Positions 15,309 to 24,404 of a DNA stretch of 64,000 bases are shown here, in pieces. A program made the position numbers and the translations under genes. Each line of letters begins with the position of its first letter. Within the stretch, counting starts at the first letter, position 1. Location: positions 62,001-126,000 of the forward strand of contig NZ_VUNH01000002.1 in assembly GCF_009695745.1 (NCBI RefSeq). Direction: 5' to 3'. A model generated the notes under the pieces. That model was not told the DNA's origin, ran no database searches, and worked only from the letters and a program-made list of their open reading frames with translations. The DNA is from Pyramidobacter porci. Its GTDB lineage: Bacteria; Synergistota; Synergistia; Synergistales; Dethiosulfovibrionaceae.

Positions 15309-18300
15309 AAGTTACGGAAACATCATTGAGAAGGCCGGTGACGGTCGTCGTCCTGACGCTGGCACTGGTGTATTTCGGGCTGTTCTCTTACTCCCGCATG
15401 GGCGTGCAGCAGACCCCCGACGTCGATCTGCCGGTCGTCATGGTGACGACGACGATGACTGGCGCCACTGCCGCCGTGATGGACAACAACGTCACCGACG
15501 TGCTGGAAGAGCAGATCAACACGATCTCCGGCATCGAGAGCCTGAGCTCGTCCAGCTACATGGGCGCGGCCGTCACCGTGGTGGAGTTCGATCTGGCCCG
15601 CGACATCGACGCCGCCGCGGCCGACGTGCGCGACAAGGTCAACGCGGCGCAGGCCGATCTGCCCGACGAGGCCGATCAGCCCATCATCGCCAAGTACGAC
15701 ATCGGCGACTCGCCGCTGGTGATGTTCTCCATCGCCGGCGACGCGCCTTACAAGGACAAAGTCTATTTCGCCGACAAGGTGGCCAAGGTGCAGTTCCAAT
15801 CGGTCAACGGCGTCGGCAACGTCAGCATGCCCGGCATGCGCGAACGCGAGATCCGCGTCTGGATCGACCCGGTGCGCCTGCGCTCGCGCGGTCTGGTCGT
15901 CAGCGACCTTTCCAACGCCATCGCCAGCAAGCACGTCGAGCTTCCCGCCGGCAGCCTCAGCATCGACCGCTTCAAGATGGACCTGCGCATCGAGGGCGAG
16001 TATTCTTCGGTGGAGGAACTCAAGGGCCTCCCCATCACGACGCGCAACGGCGTGGTGATCCGCCTCGGCGACGTGGCCGACGTGGAGGACGGCTTCGAGG
16101 AAGAGGACAGCGAAGCCTTCGTCAACGAGCGGTCCGCCATCGTCATGAGCGTCATGAAGCAGCGCGGCGCCAACGAGGTGGAAGTCTGCGACGCCATCGT
16201 CGCCAAGTTCAACGAGATGCAGGGACTGGTGCCCGAGGGCATCACGATGCAGCAGATCTACAACAAGTCCGACTTCATCCGCCGCTCCATGAACGGCGTC
16301 GGCGGCGACATCATCCAGGCCGTGATTCTCTGCTCGCTGCTGATGCTGTTTTTCCTGCAGACGTTCCGCGCCACGTTCGTGACGGTCATCTCCATGCCCG
16401 TCTGCCTGATCGGCAGCTTTTGCGTGCTGTCGTACCTGGGCATCACCATCAACAACATGTCGATGATGGCCATCTCGCTGGCCGTCGGCATGGTCGTCGA
16501 CGCCACCACCGTCGTGCTGGAGAACATCTACACGCACATGCACAAGGGGCTGCTGCCGTTCGACGCGGCTCTCAAGGGCACGAACGAGGTCGGCTTCTCC
16601 GTGCTCGGCGGCGCCCTCACCACCATCGGCGTGTTCGCGCCCATCGCCACGATGGGCGGCATCATCGGCCGCTTCTTCTACGCCTTCGGCATCACCGTCG
16701 TCGTCACCATTTCGCTGTCGCTGATCCTCTCGCTGACGCTGACGCCCTTTGCCTGCTCGCGCATTCTGCGCATCACGCCGCCCGGCCGCGCCGCGCAGTT
16801 CTGCGACGCGCTGCTGCGCTCTCTGGAACGCGGCTACCGCCGTCTGCTCACCGCGGCCGTGCATCACAAGACCGTGACGCTGGCGGCCGCGCTGGGCATT
16901 TTCGTCTTCGGCGTCTTCGTGGCCGGCAAAGTCGGCTCCACTTTTTCGACCAACGACGACCAGGGCATCTTCATCATTAACTGCGAACTACCCTCCGGCA
17001 CCGAGATCGAGGAGACCGGCCGCGTCATGCAGAGCGTCGCCGACGTGGCGCGCCGCCATCCCGGCGTTATGCGCACGATCATCTCCGCCGGCTCCGGCAG
17101 CGGCGGCGAGTCGAACAAGGGCAGCATCTACGTGCAGCTGCTCGCCCGCAAGTCCCGCGAGGCCCAGGACGTCGTCATGAACGATGTGCGCAACTCCGTG
17201 GCCGGCTTCCGCGACGTGACCATGAACTTTACCACGTTCGGCGGCAAGGACGTGGAAATGGTCATGTCCGGCGCTCCCACGGAGACTCTGGCGGCGCTCG
17301 CCCAGAAGCTTACGGCCGAGATGAAGACCATGAACAAACTGCGCGACGTCGAGACCGACGTGCGCCTCGACAAGCCCCAGCTCAACATCTCCATCGACCG
17401 CAACATGACCGACGCCATGAACGTCGACGTGCGCTCGCTGTCCACGGAGATCCAGGCCTACTTCGGCGGCGTCAAGGCCGGCGTGTTCAAGGAAGGCGGC
17501 TACCGCTACGACATCCGTCTCATGGCCCGCCGCGGCCAGCGCTCCAGCCTTGAAGACCTGCAGATCGTCTCGTTCAAGAACGGCGCCGGCGAAATCGTGC
17601 AGGCCCCCGGCCTGATCACCGTCACCAAAGTCATGGCCCCCAGCGTCATCAAACGCTACGGCCGCCAGACCGCGCTGACCATCTCCGCCAACGTCACCAG
17701 CGATTATTCCATGGGCGAAGCCATGGTCTACATTCAGGAGCTCGGCAAAAAGTACATTCCCGAAGGTTCGGGCATCACCCTCCAGCCCTCGGGGCGCACC
17801 AAGAACATGCAGAAAGAGTTCGCCCGCCTGTTCACGGCGCTGCTCATCGCCATCTCGCTGATGTACGTGATCATGGCCGTGCAGTTCGAATCGTTCCTGC
17901 ATCCCTTCACGGTCATGTTCTCGCTGCCGCTGATGACCCCCGGCACCTTCTGCCTGATGTACGCGATGAACGTCAAACTTGACGTGATGGCCTACATGGG
18001 CATCATCCTGCTCGTCGGCATCGTCGTCAACAACGGCATCATCCTCGTCGACTTCATCAACCAGAACCGCCTGAGCGGCATGGACAAAGTCAGCGCCGTC
18101 ATCGACGCCGGCCCGCGCCGCCTGCGCGCCATCCTGATCACATCGCTGTCCACGCTGATCGGCGCCATTCCCGCGGCGCTGAAGCTGAGCGAAGGCTCCG
18201 AGTCGCGCCAGCCCATGTCGGTGGCCATTTTCGGCGGGCTGTTCACCTCCACGCTGCTGACGCTGCTGGTCGTGCCCGTCGTCTATCTGGTGCTGGACAA

Positions 18301-18349
18301 CGTCAAGGAACGTCTGGGACGCAAACTGTTCCAGAAGGCGCTGCCTTAG
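15305..18349 (+). CDS. RND-family efflux pump, inner-membrane transporter
   Basis: Proton-driven exporter of 1014 residues with the two-fold repeated RND layout: a helix near the N-terminus, large periplasmic loops (about 35-330 and 555-860) and two helix bundles. The TM4 motif reads GMVVDATTVVLEN, so only the first of the two aspartates of AcrB (407/408) is present. TM10 has VVNNGIILVDF, as in many HAE1 pumps. AGGAAAAATG marks the start, which overlaps the TetR stop by 4 bases. Substrates are not predictable. The gene order (pump, TolC, fusion protein) differs from the usual fusion-pump-TolC order. Confidence 0.92.
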   Translation: MKVTETSLRRPVTVVVLTLALVYFGLFSYSRMGVQQTPDVDLPVVMVTTTMTGATAAVMDNNVTDVLEEQINTISGIESLSSSSYMGAAVTVVEFDLARDIDAAAADVRDKVNAAQADLPDEADQPIIAKYDIGDSPLVMFSIAGDAPYKDKVYFADKVAKVQFQSVNGVGNVSMPGMREREIRVWIDPVRLRSRGLVVSDLSNAIASKHVELPAGSLSIDRFKMDLRIEGEYSSVEELKGLPITTRNGVVIRLGDVADVEDGFEEEDSEAFVNERSAIVMSVMKQRGANEVEVCDAIVAKFNEMQGLVPEGITMQQIYNKSDFIRRSMNGVGGDIIQAVILCSLLMLFFLQTFRATFVTVISMPVCLIGSFCVLSYLGITINNMSMMAISLAVGMVVDATTVVLENIYTHMHKGLLPFDAALKGTNEVGFSVLGGALTTIGVFAPIATMGGIIGRFFYAFGITVVVTISLSLILSLTLTPFACSRILRITPPGRAAQFCDALLRSLERGYRRLLTAAVHHKTVTLAAALGIFVFGVFVAGKVGSTFSTNDDQGIFIINCELPSGTEIEETGRVMQSVADVARRHPGVMRTIISAGSGSGGESNKGSIYVQLLARKSREAQDVVMNDVRNSVAGFRDVTMNFTTFGGKDVEMVMSGAPTETLAALAQKLTAEMKTMNKLRDVETDVRLDKPQLNISIDRNMTDAMNVDVRSLSTEIQAYFGGVKAGVFKEGGYRYDIRLMARRGQRSSLEDLQIVSFKNGAGEIVQAPGLITVTKVMAPSVIKRYGRQTALTISANVTSDYSMGEAMVYIQELGKKYIPEGSGITLQPSGRTKNMQKEFARLFTALLIAISLMYVIMAVQFESFLHPFTVMFSLPLMTPGTFCLMYAMNVKLDVMAYMGIILLVGIVVNNGIILVDFINQNRLSGMDKVSAVIDAGPRRLRAILITSLSTLIGAIPAALKLSEGSESRQPMSVAIFGGLFTSTLLTLLVVPVVYLVLDNVKERLGRKLFQKALP

Positions 18350-18380
18350 TTGAAGTTGAAAGAGAGGAGAAGCGAACATC

Positions 18381-19826
18381 ATGAAAAGAATCCAAGCTGC
18401 CGCGCTGGCGCTCTCGTTTTCGCTGCTGGGATTTCCCGCGCTGGGCGCGCCGGCGGCCAGCTCCCTTCAGGCGCTGCGGAACGCCGCGCGTCCCGCGGCC
18501 AGCGCCGCCGGCGACTCAGAAGCGGTCATCCTCACCATGGGGCGGGCGCTGAGCATCGCGTTGGACCGCAACTTTACCGTGCTGACGGCGGAGCAGAACG
18601 TGGAAAGCGCCAAAGGGCAGAGCAAAGCTGCCGGCGCCGCGCTCAACCCGCAGCTGAACCTTCAGGGGCAGGGAAGCGCCTATGACAACATTCCGAACTA
18701 TCCCGACAACGAACTGGTTTCGCGCGTCACCGTCAGCCAGAGCCTTTATTCCGGCGGCAAAAATCAGGCCCTGGCCCGCCAGGGAAAGCTCGGCGTCAAA
18801 CAGGCCGAGCAGAACCTGCGCGACGCCCGCGAGAGCGTGGCGCTGACCGTCTGGAACGCCTACTGCGAAGTGCTGTACCGCCGCGAAGTGCTGCGCAACA
18901 CCGAGAACGCGCTCGACTACTACACCAACGCCGAAAAAGAGCTGAAAGAGCGCGTCGTCTACGGCCTCTCCACCAACCTCGACCTCACCCGCGTGCGCCA
19001 GCAGAAAGAAAACGCCCGGGCAAGCAACATCGCCGCCGGAAACAATCTCGAGGCGGCACGCATCGAATTGTGCCGCCTGCTGCGCATGCGCCCCGAGACG
19101 AACCTCGCCCTCTCCGGATCGCTCGAGGATAATCTGCCCAAACTGGAAGACACCCGCAAAATCCCCGACGACGTCGAGGCGGCCGTCCGCGAAGTGCTCG
19201 AACGCCGCGGCGATTATCAGTCGCTGCGCTACGCCGCCGCCTCGCGGAAAGACGAGATCGCCGTGGCGAAAAGCGGCATGCTGCCCACGCTCAGCCTCAG
19301 CAGCGGTTACCGTTTCGGCTACACGTCGAGCGGCCTCGGCGGCGTCTCCGACAAAAATCAGTGGACCGCCTCGCTCACCCTCGACGTTCCCGTCTACGAC
19401 GGCGGCAGCACCAGCGGCAACGTCCGCGCCGCCAAAGCCGGACTGAAGGCCGCCGAGCACGCCTTGGGCGAAAAAGAGGACAGCATCAAGGCCGAACTCG
19501 CCGACAGCTGGCTCAGCCTTCAGAACGCGCTGGAAACCCTCAACGCCGGCCGCGCCAACCTGCAGCTGGCCAAGGAGAGCCTTGCTTACGCCGAATCGGG
19601 GTACCGCGAGGGCGTCAACACGCAGATCGACGTGCTGCAGGCCCGCAGCGAGCTGACCGACGCGCTCCAGCTGCTGGCGCAGTATCTTCGCGACAGCCGC
19701 GAAGCGCAGGCCGGCCTGTGGAAAGCGCAGGGCATCCTCATTGAGCGCGCCCTGCTTCAGGAAAATCTTCGCGGCAGCGCCGCCGCTCCGGCGAAAAGCG
19801 CCGCTTCCGGAAAGAAGACAAAGTGA
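18381..19826 (+). CDS. TolC-family outer-membrane efflux protein
   Basis: Protein of 481 residues with a signal peptide (about 1-23) and the duplicated outer-membrane-factor helices typical of TolC. QSLYSGG (first half) and VPVYDGGSTSGNV (second half) are the repeated beta-strand and turn motifs. It should form the trimeric exit duct for the RND pump encoded 31 bases upstream. AGAGAGGAG precedes the ATG. The C-terminal 20 residues are basic and alanine-rich. Confidence 0.92.
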   Translation: MKRIQAAALALSFSLLGFPALGAPAASSLQALRNAARPAASAAGDSEAVILTMGRALSIALDRNFTVLTAEQNVESAKGQSKAAGAALNPQLNLQGQGSAYDNIPNYPDNELVSRVTVSQSLYSGGKNQALARQGKLGVKQAEQNLRDARESVALTVWNAYCEVLYRREVLRNTENALDYYTNAEKELKERVVYGLSTNLDLTRVRQQKENARASNIAAGNNLEAARIELCRLLRMRPETNLALSGSLEDNLPKLEDTRKIPDDVEAAVREVLERRGDYQSLRYAAASRKDEIAVAKSGMLPTLSLSSGYRFGYTSSGLGGVSDKNQWTASLTLDVPVYDGGSTSGNVRAAKAGLKAAEHALGEKEDSIKAELADSWLSLQNALETLNAGRANLQLAKESLAYAESGYREGVNTQIDVLQARSELTDALQLLAQYLRDSREAQAGLWKAQGILIERALLQENLRGSAAAPAKSAASGKKTK

Positions 19827-19837
19827 GGTCGATACAC

Positions 19838-21004
19838 ATGAAATTCGCCAAAGTCGGAAAGTATCTTCTGCCCGCGCTGCTTGCCGCCGCGCTGCCGGGC
19901 CCGTGCGGCCCCGCGGCCGCCGCGTGGTTCGGTTCCCGTGCCGAAGCCCGCGCCAAACAGCCCGCCGCGCCGCTGCCCCGCGTCGAAGTGGCCGTCGTCA
20001 AACGCCTCAGCAGCGTGCAGCAGGGCATCAACACCACCTCCACGCTCCAGGCCCTCGAAGAAGTGATCCTCAATCCCAAAGTCACCGGGCGCATCGACAA
20101 TCTCGTCGTCGCCAAGGGCGACCTCGTCGAGGCCGGCGACACGCTCGTCGTTCTCGACAGCCGCAACCAGGAAGCCGAGTACAACTCCATGCAGGCTCAG
20201 GTCGCCGTCAGCAAAGCCGAGCTCTCCCAGTCCGCCGTCACGCTCGCCGACGCCAAGCGCGAGCTCGACCGCTACAGCCGCCTGCGCAAGTCGGGCTACG
20301 CCACCCAGCAGGAATACGACACCCGCAGCACCACCTATCAAGCCGCCGTAGCCGCCAACGCCAAAGCCGCCGCGCAGGTCAAGCAGGCCCAGGCCAATTT
20401 GGACGCCCAGGCCGTGCTGCTCAGCGAATACCAGCTCAAAGCGCCGATTAAAGGCGTCATCCTCGACGATTACGACCTCACCCTCGGCGCTCTCGTCAAA
20501 GACGCCACCAACGTGCTGCGCATCGGCCGCGTCGATCGCCTCAAGGCCCGCGTCGACATCCCCGAGCGCGACATGGGCCGCCTGCGCCTTGGCATGGACG
20601 CCGTGCTCACCTTCGAGAGCCTGATCGGGCAGACCTTTTACGGCACCGTGACGCTGATCGATCCCTACATCAACACCTCCACCCGCACCATTGGCGCCGA
20701 GATCACCGTCGACAACCAGGCCACCGGCTTCAAGCTGCGCCCCGGCATGTTCGCGCGCGTGCTGCTGGTCGAAACCAGCGAGGAGAACCCCCTCGTCATT
20801 CCCACCGAAGCGCTGCGCGCCGACGGCTCCGTCATGGTCGTCCGCGGCGGCAGGGCCGCGATCCAGAAAGTCGTCACCGGCGCCGCTACCGGCGGCATGG
20901 TCACCGTCTCCGACGGGCTGCAGATCGGCGAAGACGTTGTCGTCTCCGGCGGCAACAACGTCAAAGAAGGCGACGAAGTCGAGTTCGTCATCACCGCCGA
21001 GTAG
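19838..21004 (+). CDS. RND efflux membrane-fusion protein
   Basis: Periplasmic adaptor of 388 residues with a signal peptide (about 1-28), a split lipoyl-like domain (GRIDNLVVAKGDLVEAGD and YQLKAPIKGVI), a coiled-coil hairpin between them (about 110-190), then beta-barrel and membrane-proximal domains. It bridges the pump and the TolC-like protein. ATG at 19838 with GTGAGG upstream; an in-frame start 5 codons earlier would overlap the TolC stop. It is the last gene of the operon, followed by a terminator. Confidence 0.92.
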   Translation: MKFAKVGKYLLPALLAAALPGPCGPAAAAWFGSRAEARAKQPAAPLPRVEVAVVKRLSSVQQGINTTSTLQALEEVILNPKVTGRIDNLVVAKGDLVEAGDTLVVLDSRNQEAEYNSMQAQVAVSKAELSQSAVTLADAKRELDRYSRLRKSGYATQQEYDTRSTTYQAAVAANAKAAAQVKQAQANLDAQAVLLSEYQLKAPIKGVILDDYDLTLGALVKDATNVLRIGRVDRLKARVDIPERDMGRLRLGMDAVLTFESLIGQTFYGTVTLIDPYINTSTRTIGAEITVDNQATGFKLRPGMFARVLLVETSEENPLVIPTEALRADGSVMVVRGGRAAIQKVVTGAATGGMVTVSDGLQIGEDVVVSGGNNVKEGDEVEFVITAE

Positions 21005-21108
21005 GCTCCAACGACTCCCGCCGCGAAGCGGCGGCGGACGGCCAAACAAGAGCCGCCGCCAAGACGCCGGGAAAAACGGAATAAGCCGGCCGCTTCGCGG
21101 CGCAAAGA

Positions 21109-21157
21109 ACGAGGGCGGATGATTGGAATCGATCCAAACATCCGCCCTCGTTTTTGT
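21109..21157 (+). terminator. Terminator of the RND efflux operon
   Basis: A 13-base perfect stem (21109-21121 with 21139-21151), extended inside by a TTGGA/TCCAA pairing, is followed by a T-rich run. Confidence 0.92.
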
Positions 21158-21287
21158 TTTTTGAGGATTCATGTTTTTCTCCGCGCGGCGGCTTCTGTTG
21201 TGCCGTATGGATTTTGTTTAAAAGTTATTATCCAGTCAATAATTATATATTTGTCTGAATTACAGGCATTTTAGCAGGTTTTGTCTA
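21158..21287. other. AT-rich stretch upstream of the OrfA-like gene
   Basis: This stretch is much richer in A and T than its surroundings (for example TCAATAATTATATATTTG at about 21235-21252). It may bind nucleoid proteins, act as an UP element for the promoter that follows, or be left from a transposition event. No gene is seen. Confidence 0.4.
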
Positions 21288-21315
21288 TTGTCCGTAAAAG
21301 CATCTTTCGTAAAAT
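21288..21315 (+). promoter_or_regulatory. Promoter of the OrfA-like gene and possibly the porin
   Basis: TTGTCC (21288-21293) and TAAAAT (21310-21315) with a 16-base spacer lie directly after the AT-rich stretch. No terminator is seen before the porin gene, so the same transcript may include it. Confidence 0.6.
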
Positions 21316-21370
21316 GGCAAAGTAAAGTGTGCTTGAGAAGTCTGGAACACAAGCAGGAGAGGTGGCGCGC

Positions 21371-21736
21371 ATGGCCAAGGTACGGCAGACCACGTGTGAA
21401 GAGCGGCTGGAGATCGTCAACTACTACCTCGACAACGGCGCCGACTGCCTCAAAGTGATCCGCAGGTACGGCGTCAGCTACGGCCAGATTTATTCATGGA
21501 TCAACAAATACCGCCAGTACGGCGCCGCCGGCCTGCAGGATCGGCGCGGCACCGGGCGCGGCCTCGGCGAAGCCGACGAGCTGGGCGAGACGGAAAGGCT
21601 GCGGGTCGAGAACCGCCTGCTCCGGGCCAGCATCAAAAACCTCAAGGAAGAGCGCCATGTGCTCAAAAAACACCTCTCTTACCTCGAGCGGCGCATCGCC
21701 GGCGGACAGGCCGGAAGCGAAGAGCACTCCGCGTGA
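21371..21736 (+). CDS. Orphan IS3 OrfA-like helix-turn-helix protein
   Basis: Protein of 121 residues. The first half is a transposase-type helix-turn-helix (ERLEIVNYYLDNGADCLKVI, then YGVSYGQIYSWINKY and a GLQDRRG turn) as in IS3-family OrfA. The second half is a leucine-rich coiled coil (about 70-110). No OrfB (DDE integrase domain), frameshift window or terminal inverted repeat is found nearby, and the frame is intact with host-like GC content. It may be a stranded insertion-sequence gene or one kept as a DNA-binding protein. GGAGAGG lies before the ATG at 21371. Confidence 0.75.
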   Translation: MAKVRQTTCEERLEIVNYYLDNGADCLKVIRRYGVSYGQIYSWINKYRQYGAAGLQDRRGTGRGLGEADELGETERLRVENRLLRASIKNLKEERHVLKKHLSYLERRIAGGQAGSEEHSA

Positions 21737-21964
21737 CCGAAAGCGTGTGGCGAACCTCCCGCCGGGAGGCTCGTGCATCATAAAACAACATTTCACGGCC
21801 GCATCAGGCGTGAAACGGGACGAAACGAAAGCGCGACGGGCGAGGAAACGTGGAAACTCCCCACAAACGCGGTTCGGAACGGTTCGTTTCAGCCCCGAAC
21901 GGCCGGGAAACGGCGTCATGAGACGCCGCAAATCATGGTTCCGTTTTGAGGAGGAGTTTTGAGA
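21737..21964 (+). other. Leader of the porin gene with small hairpins
   Basis: Short stems occur at 21757-21771 (CCTCCCGCCGGGAGG) and 21913-21928 (GGCGTC...GACGCC). The second lies about 20 bases before the GAGGAGG ribosome site (21947-21953) and could stabilise or tune the porin mRNA. No open frame is convincing here. Confidence 0.45.
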
Positions 21965-23362
21965 ATGAGTATGAAGAAAATGCTCGCCGTAGTCGCCGCC
22001 GCATCGCTGGCGGCCGCAGCCGCGCCGGCGTTCGCCGCGAATCCGTTCAGCGACGTGCCGATGAACCACTGGGCGTACGACGCCGTGGAGCAGCTGAGCG
22101 CGAAGGGAATCCTGGAGGGTTATCCGAACGGGACGTTCAAGGGCAACCGCGCCATGACCCGCTACGAGATCGCCACGATGGTGGCGCGCATGATGGCCGC
22201 GGGCGGCCTGAGCGGTGAAGACCTGGAGAAGCTGAAGGCGCTGGTGGTGGAGTTCCAGCCGGAGCTGGAAGCCTTGGGCGTGAAAGTGGACGGCTTCGAC
22301 AGCCGCCTGAGCGCGCTCGAGAAGGGCTTGGGCGGATGGAAGATCACCGGCCAGATGCGCTTCGACTACAACGCGTGGGATAACGATGTCTTTGATAGTA
22401 AGGGAGAACCTGTGGGGGCTGGTCATGACGGCTTCACGATGAACCGCGCCCGTCTGTTCCTGCACCGCGACCTGAGCGACGGCGTCAGCTTCGACGCCCG
22501 CTGGCACAGGGGTAACTTCGACCGCTGGTGGGTCACCGCCAAGGACTTCATGGGTCTGGAAGGCCTGACGATGCGCGGCGGTCAGTTCTACCTCGACTGG
22601 GAAGACGAAGACGGACTGTACGACGACAACGACGCGTTCAACATGGACGCCAACTATCGCGGCTTCGACCTGAAGTACAACCGCGGCATGTTCACCGTCG
22701 AGGGCTTCGCGGCCTCCAACCAGGGCGGCAACATCTACGCTGACAACGCCAGCGACGAGTACTACGGCGCCCGCCTGAAGTTCGACTTCAGCGAGAAGTT
22801 CTGGCTGAGCCTGAACGGCCTGTGGTACAACGTGGACGACGTGAACTACAAGACCTACTGGGCCGGCCTCGGCTTCAGCTTCATGGACGGCCTCGAGCTG
22901 AAGGGCGCCTACTACATGGAAGACATCGACGGCGCCGCCATCGACGATCCCAAGGCGTTCAAGGTTATCCTCGACGTCAGCCAGGACGTGCTCAAGTTCA
23001 CCAGCCTGTGGGTCGAGTACGCCAAGTTCGACGAGGGCTTCTACATCGACAGAAGCCCCTGGTCCTTCAGCGACATCGACTGGCCGGGCGATATTTCTGA
23101 TGGCGTCATCCTGCCGGACGACGTGGACGTCCTCTTCGTCAAGGCCAAGCAGAAGTGGAACGACAAGTGGAGCACGATCGAGCGCTACGTCAAGTATGAC
23201 ATCGACAGTTTCTGGGATGCCAAGGAGTGGTCTGTGGCCATCGGTTACCAGTACAGCCCCAACCTCTACTTCGAGCTGGCCTATGCCGACATGGACGGCA
23301 GCTTCCTCGCTCCCGACTACGACAACAACCAGATCCGCTTCCGCACGCTGCTGAACTTCTAA
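21965..23362 (+). CDS. SLH-domain outer-membrane porin
   Basis: Protein of about 465 residues with a signal peptide ending at AFA, one SLH domain (NPFSDVPMNHWAYDAVEQL through YEIATMVARM, about 27-75), a short coiled coil (about 80-115) and a beta-barrel region ending in aromatic residues (IRFRTLLNF). In Negativicutes such OmpM-type proteins span the outer membrane and tether it to peptidoglycan through the SLH domain. Abundant aspartate in the barrel suggests cation preference. GAGGAGG supports ATG 21965 (or 21971). A strong terminator and ribosome site suggest it is a major outer-membrane protein. Confidence 0.9.
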   Translation: MSMKKMLAVVAAASLAAAAAPAFAANPFSDVPMNHWAYDAVEQLSAKGILEGYPNGTFKGNRAMTRYEIATMVARMMAAGGLSGEDLEKLKALVVEFQPELEALGVKVDGFDSRLSALEKGLGGWKITGQMRFDYNAWDNDVFDSKGEPVGAGHDGFTMNRARLFLHRDLSDGVSFDARWHRGNFDRWWVTAKDFMGLEGLTMRGGQFYLDWEDEDGLYDDNDAFNMDANYRGFDLKYNRGMFTVEGFAASNQGGNIYADNASDEYYGARLKFDFSEKFWLSLNGLWYNVDDVNYKTYWAGLGFSFMDGLELKGAYYMEDIDGAAIDDPKAFKVILDVSQDVLKFTSLWVEYAKFDEGFYIDRSPWSFSDIDWPGDISDGVILPDDVDVLFVKAKQKWNDKWSTIERYVKYDIDSFWDAKEWSVAIGYQYSPNLYFELAYADMDGSFLAPDYDNNQIRFRTLLNF

Positions 23363-23380
23363 GCGAATCTCTGCCAACGC

Positions 23381-23415
23381 AAAAAGCGGGGCTGCTTCGG
23401 CAGCTCCGCTTTTTC
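23381..23415 (+). terminator. Terminator of the porin gene
   Basis: A 15-base stem closed by a TTCG tetraloop (23381-23395 with 23400-23414) ends in a run of T. Confidence 0.95.
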
Positions 23416-23441
23416 GCATCTTCGCGCGTTGTGAAAAGTTC

Positions 23442-23470
23442 GTGACGCGGCGCGCGCTTTGAGGTATGAT
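23442..23470 (+). promoter_or_regulatory. Promoter of the second TetR-like regulator
   Basis: GTGACG (23442-23447) and TATGAT (23465-23470) are spaced by 17 bases. Confidence 0.6.
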
Positions 23471-23559
23471 CGATTATATTGGTGACGCTGCGGCAGAGCC
23501 TCGCCTTTCGTCCTGCGACGGCGGCGAAGCCTGCGGGGAGCGTCGGAAAGGCGGCCGCC

Positions 23560-24087
23560 ATGGATTTCACGAAGAAAGAGATACAGAGCGCGTTCTGGCA
23601 GCTGCTGGAAGAGCGCCCGTTCGGCAAAATCACGGTGAAAGCCGTCGTCGCGCGCTGCGGCGTGAACCGCAACACGTTTTACTATCACTTTCAGGACCTT
23701 CACGATCTGCTCCGCAAGTCCGTGCTGAGCTGGCTCGACGATCTGTTCGCCGACGAGCCGACCGCGGCGGCGGTCGTCGCCAAACTGTCGCAGCGCCGGG
23801 CGGCCGTCATGCACGTCTACAAGTCGCTGCCGCGCCAGGCGTTCATCGAGGAATTGGGCGTCTGGGCGCGCTACGCCGTGGCCCGCTGCGTCGGCGAAGG
23901 CCGGCTTTTCGCGGAGAAGGAGAACCGGGAGCTGCTGCTTTCCGTGTGCCGCTTCGCGCTGCTGGGGTTCCTGCTGGACTGGCTGGAAGGGGACATGGGC
24001 TCCGACTTGGGGAAAAGTCTGTCGCGCTGTGCGGAACTGCTGAAAAATTTCTCCCTCCCTCCTAGTTCGAAGGCTCCGCGCTTGTAA
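23560..24087 (+). CDS. TetR-family regulator (YbiH/DhaS-like type)
   Basis: Regulator of 175 residues. The N-terminal helix-turn-helix (about 3-50) reads ITVKAVVARCGVNRNTFYYHF, as in TetR proteins of the TetR_C_8 kind. The C-terminal half is helical with a hydrophobic tail helix (LLLSVCRFALLGFLLDWL). ATG 23560 follows GGAAAGGCGG; longer in-frame starts from 23479 lack a good site. No target operator is evident in its own promoter. The porin before it and the small gene after it are possible targets. Confidence 0.85.
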   Translation: MDFTKKEIQSAFWQLLEERPFGKITVKAVVARCGVNRNTFYYHFQDLHDLLRKSVLSWLDDLFADEPTAAAVVAKLSQRRAAVMHVYKSLPRQAFIEELGVWARYAVARCVGEGRLFAEKENRELLLSVCRFALLGFLLDWLEGDMGSDLGKSLSRCAELLKNFSLPPSSKAPRL

Positions 24088-24210
24088 CTGAGGCGGCGAA
24101 ATCGCGGGCGCGTCGCGTGGAGCGACGGAAATTCTCGGCAAGATGGAGAAGCTTTTTCTCCCTCTTGCTTTTTTTGTCCTTTGTGGTATCATCCAACTGT
24201 CGGTTATTGC

Positions 24211-24224
24211 TTTATCATGATAAA
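24211..24224. promoter_or_regulatory. 14-base palindrome before the 45-residue protein
   Basis: TTTATCATGATAAA is a perfect palindrome 9 bases upstream of the GGAGGAG ribosome site. It may be an operator that controls the small gene. A TATCAT at 24187-24192 could serve as its -10 element. Confidence 0.5.
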
Positions 24225-24247
24225 CTATTAACGGAGGAGCGATGCCT

Positions 24248-24385
24248 ATGGAGACCATGAAAGTTGACGTGCCGGCGGAGGTGAAGGAGCGCTTCGACGC
24301 CATGCTGGCCCGATTTTCCCGCGAGAACAACGTGACGCTGGTCGTCCGCCCCGACCTCCCCGCCGAAGAGCAGCCGCGCCACTGA
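24248..24385 (+). CDS. Small conserved-looking protein of 45 residues
   Basis: The frame reads METMKVDVPAEVKERFDAML and continues to a TGA at 24383. GGAGGAG lies 8 bases before the ATG at 24248; another in-frame ATG at 24242 is too close to it. The peptide is acidic and amphipathic in its first half, ends in basic and proline-rich residues, and has no membrane segment. Its own palindrome upstream and a strong terminator downstream argue that it is a real gene. Function unknown. Confidence 0.65.
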   Translation: METMKVDVPAEVKERFDAMLARFSRENNVTLVVRPDLPAEEQPRH

Positions 24386-24404
24386 TGAGAGCGATTCTCG
24401 ATGA

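Noticed and set aside
15323-16867. Open frame of 514 codons on the - strand inside the RND pump gene
   Set aside because: Antisense to conserved pump sequence, with repetitive acidic and histidine-rich composition and no start signals.
21371-21736. Complete IS3 insertion sequence
   Set aside because: OrfB with its DDE domain, terminal inverted repeats and target duplications are all missing.
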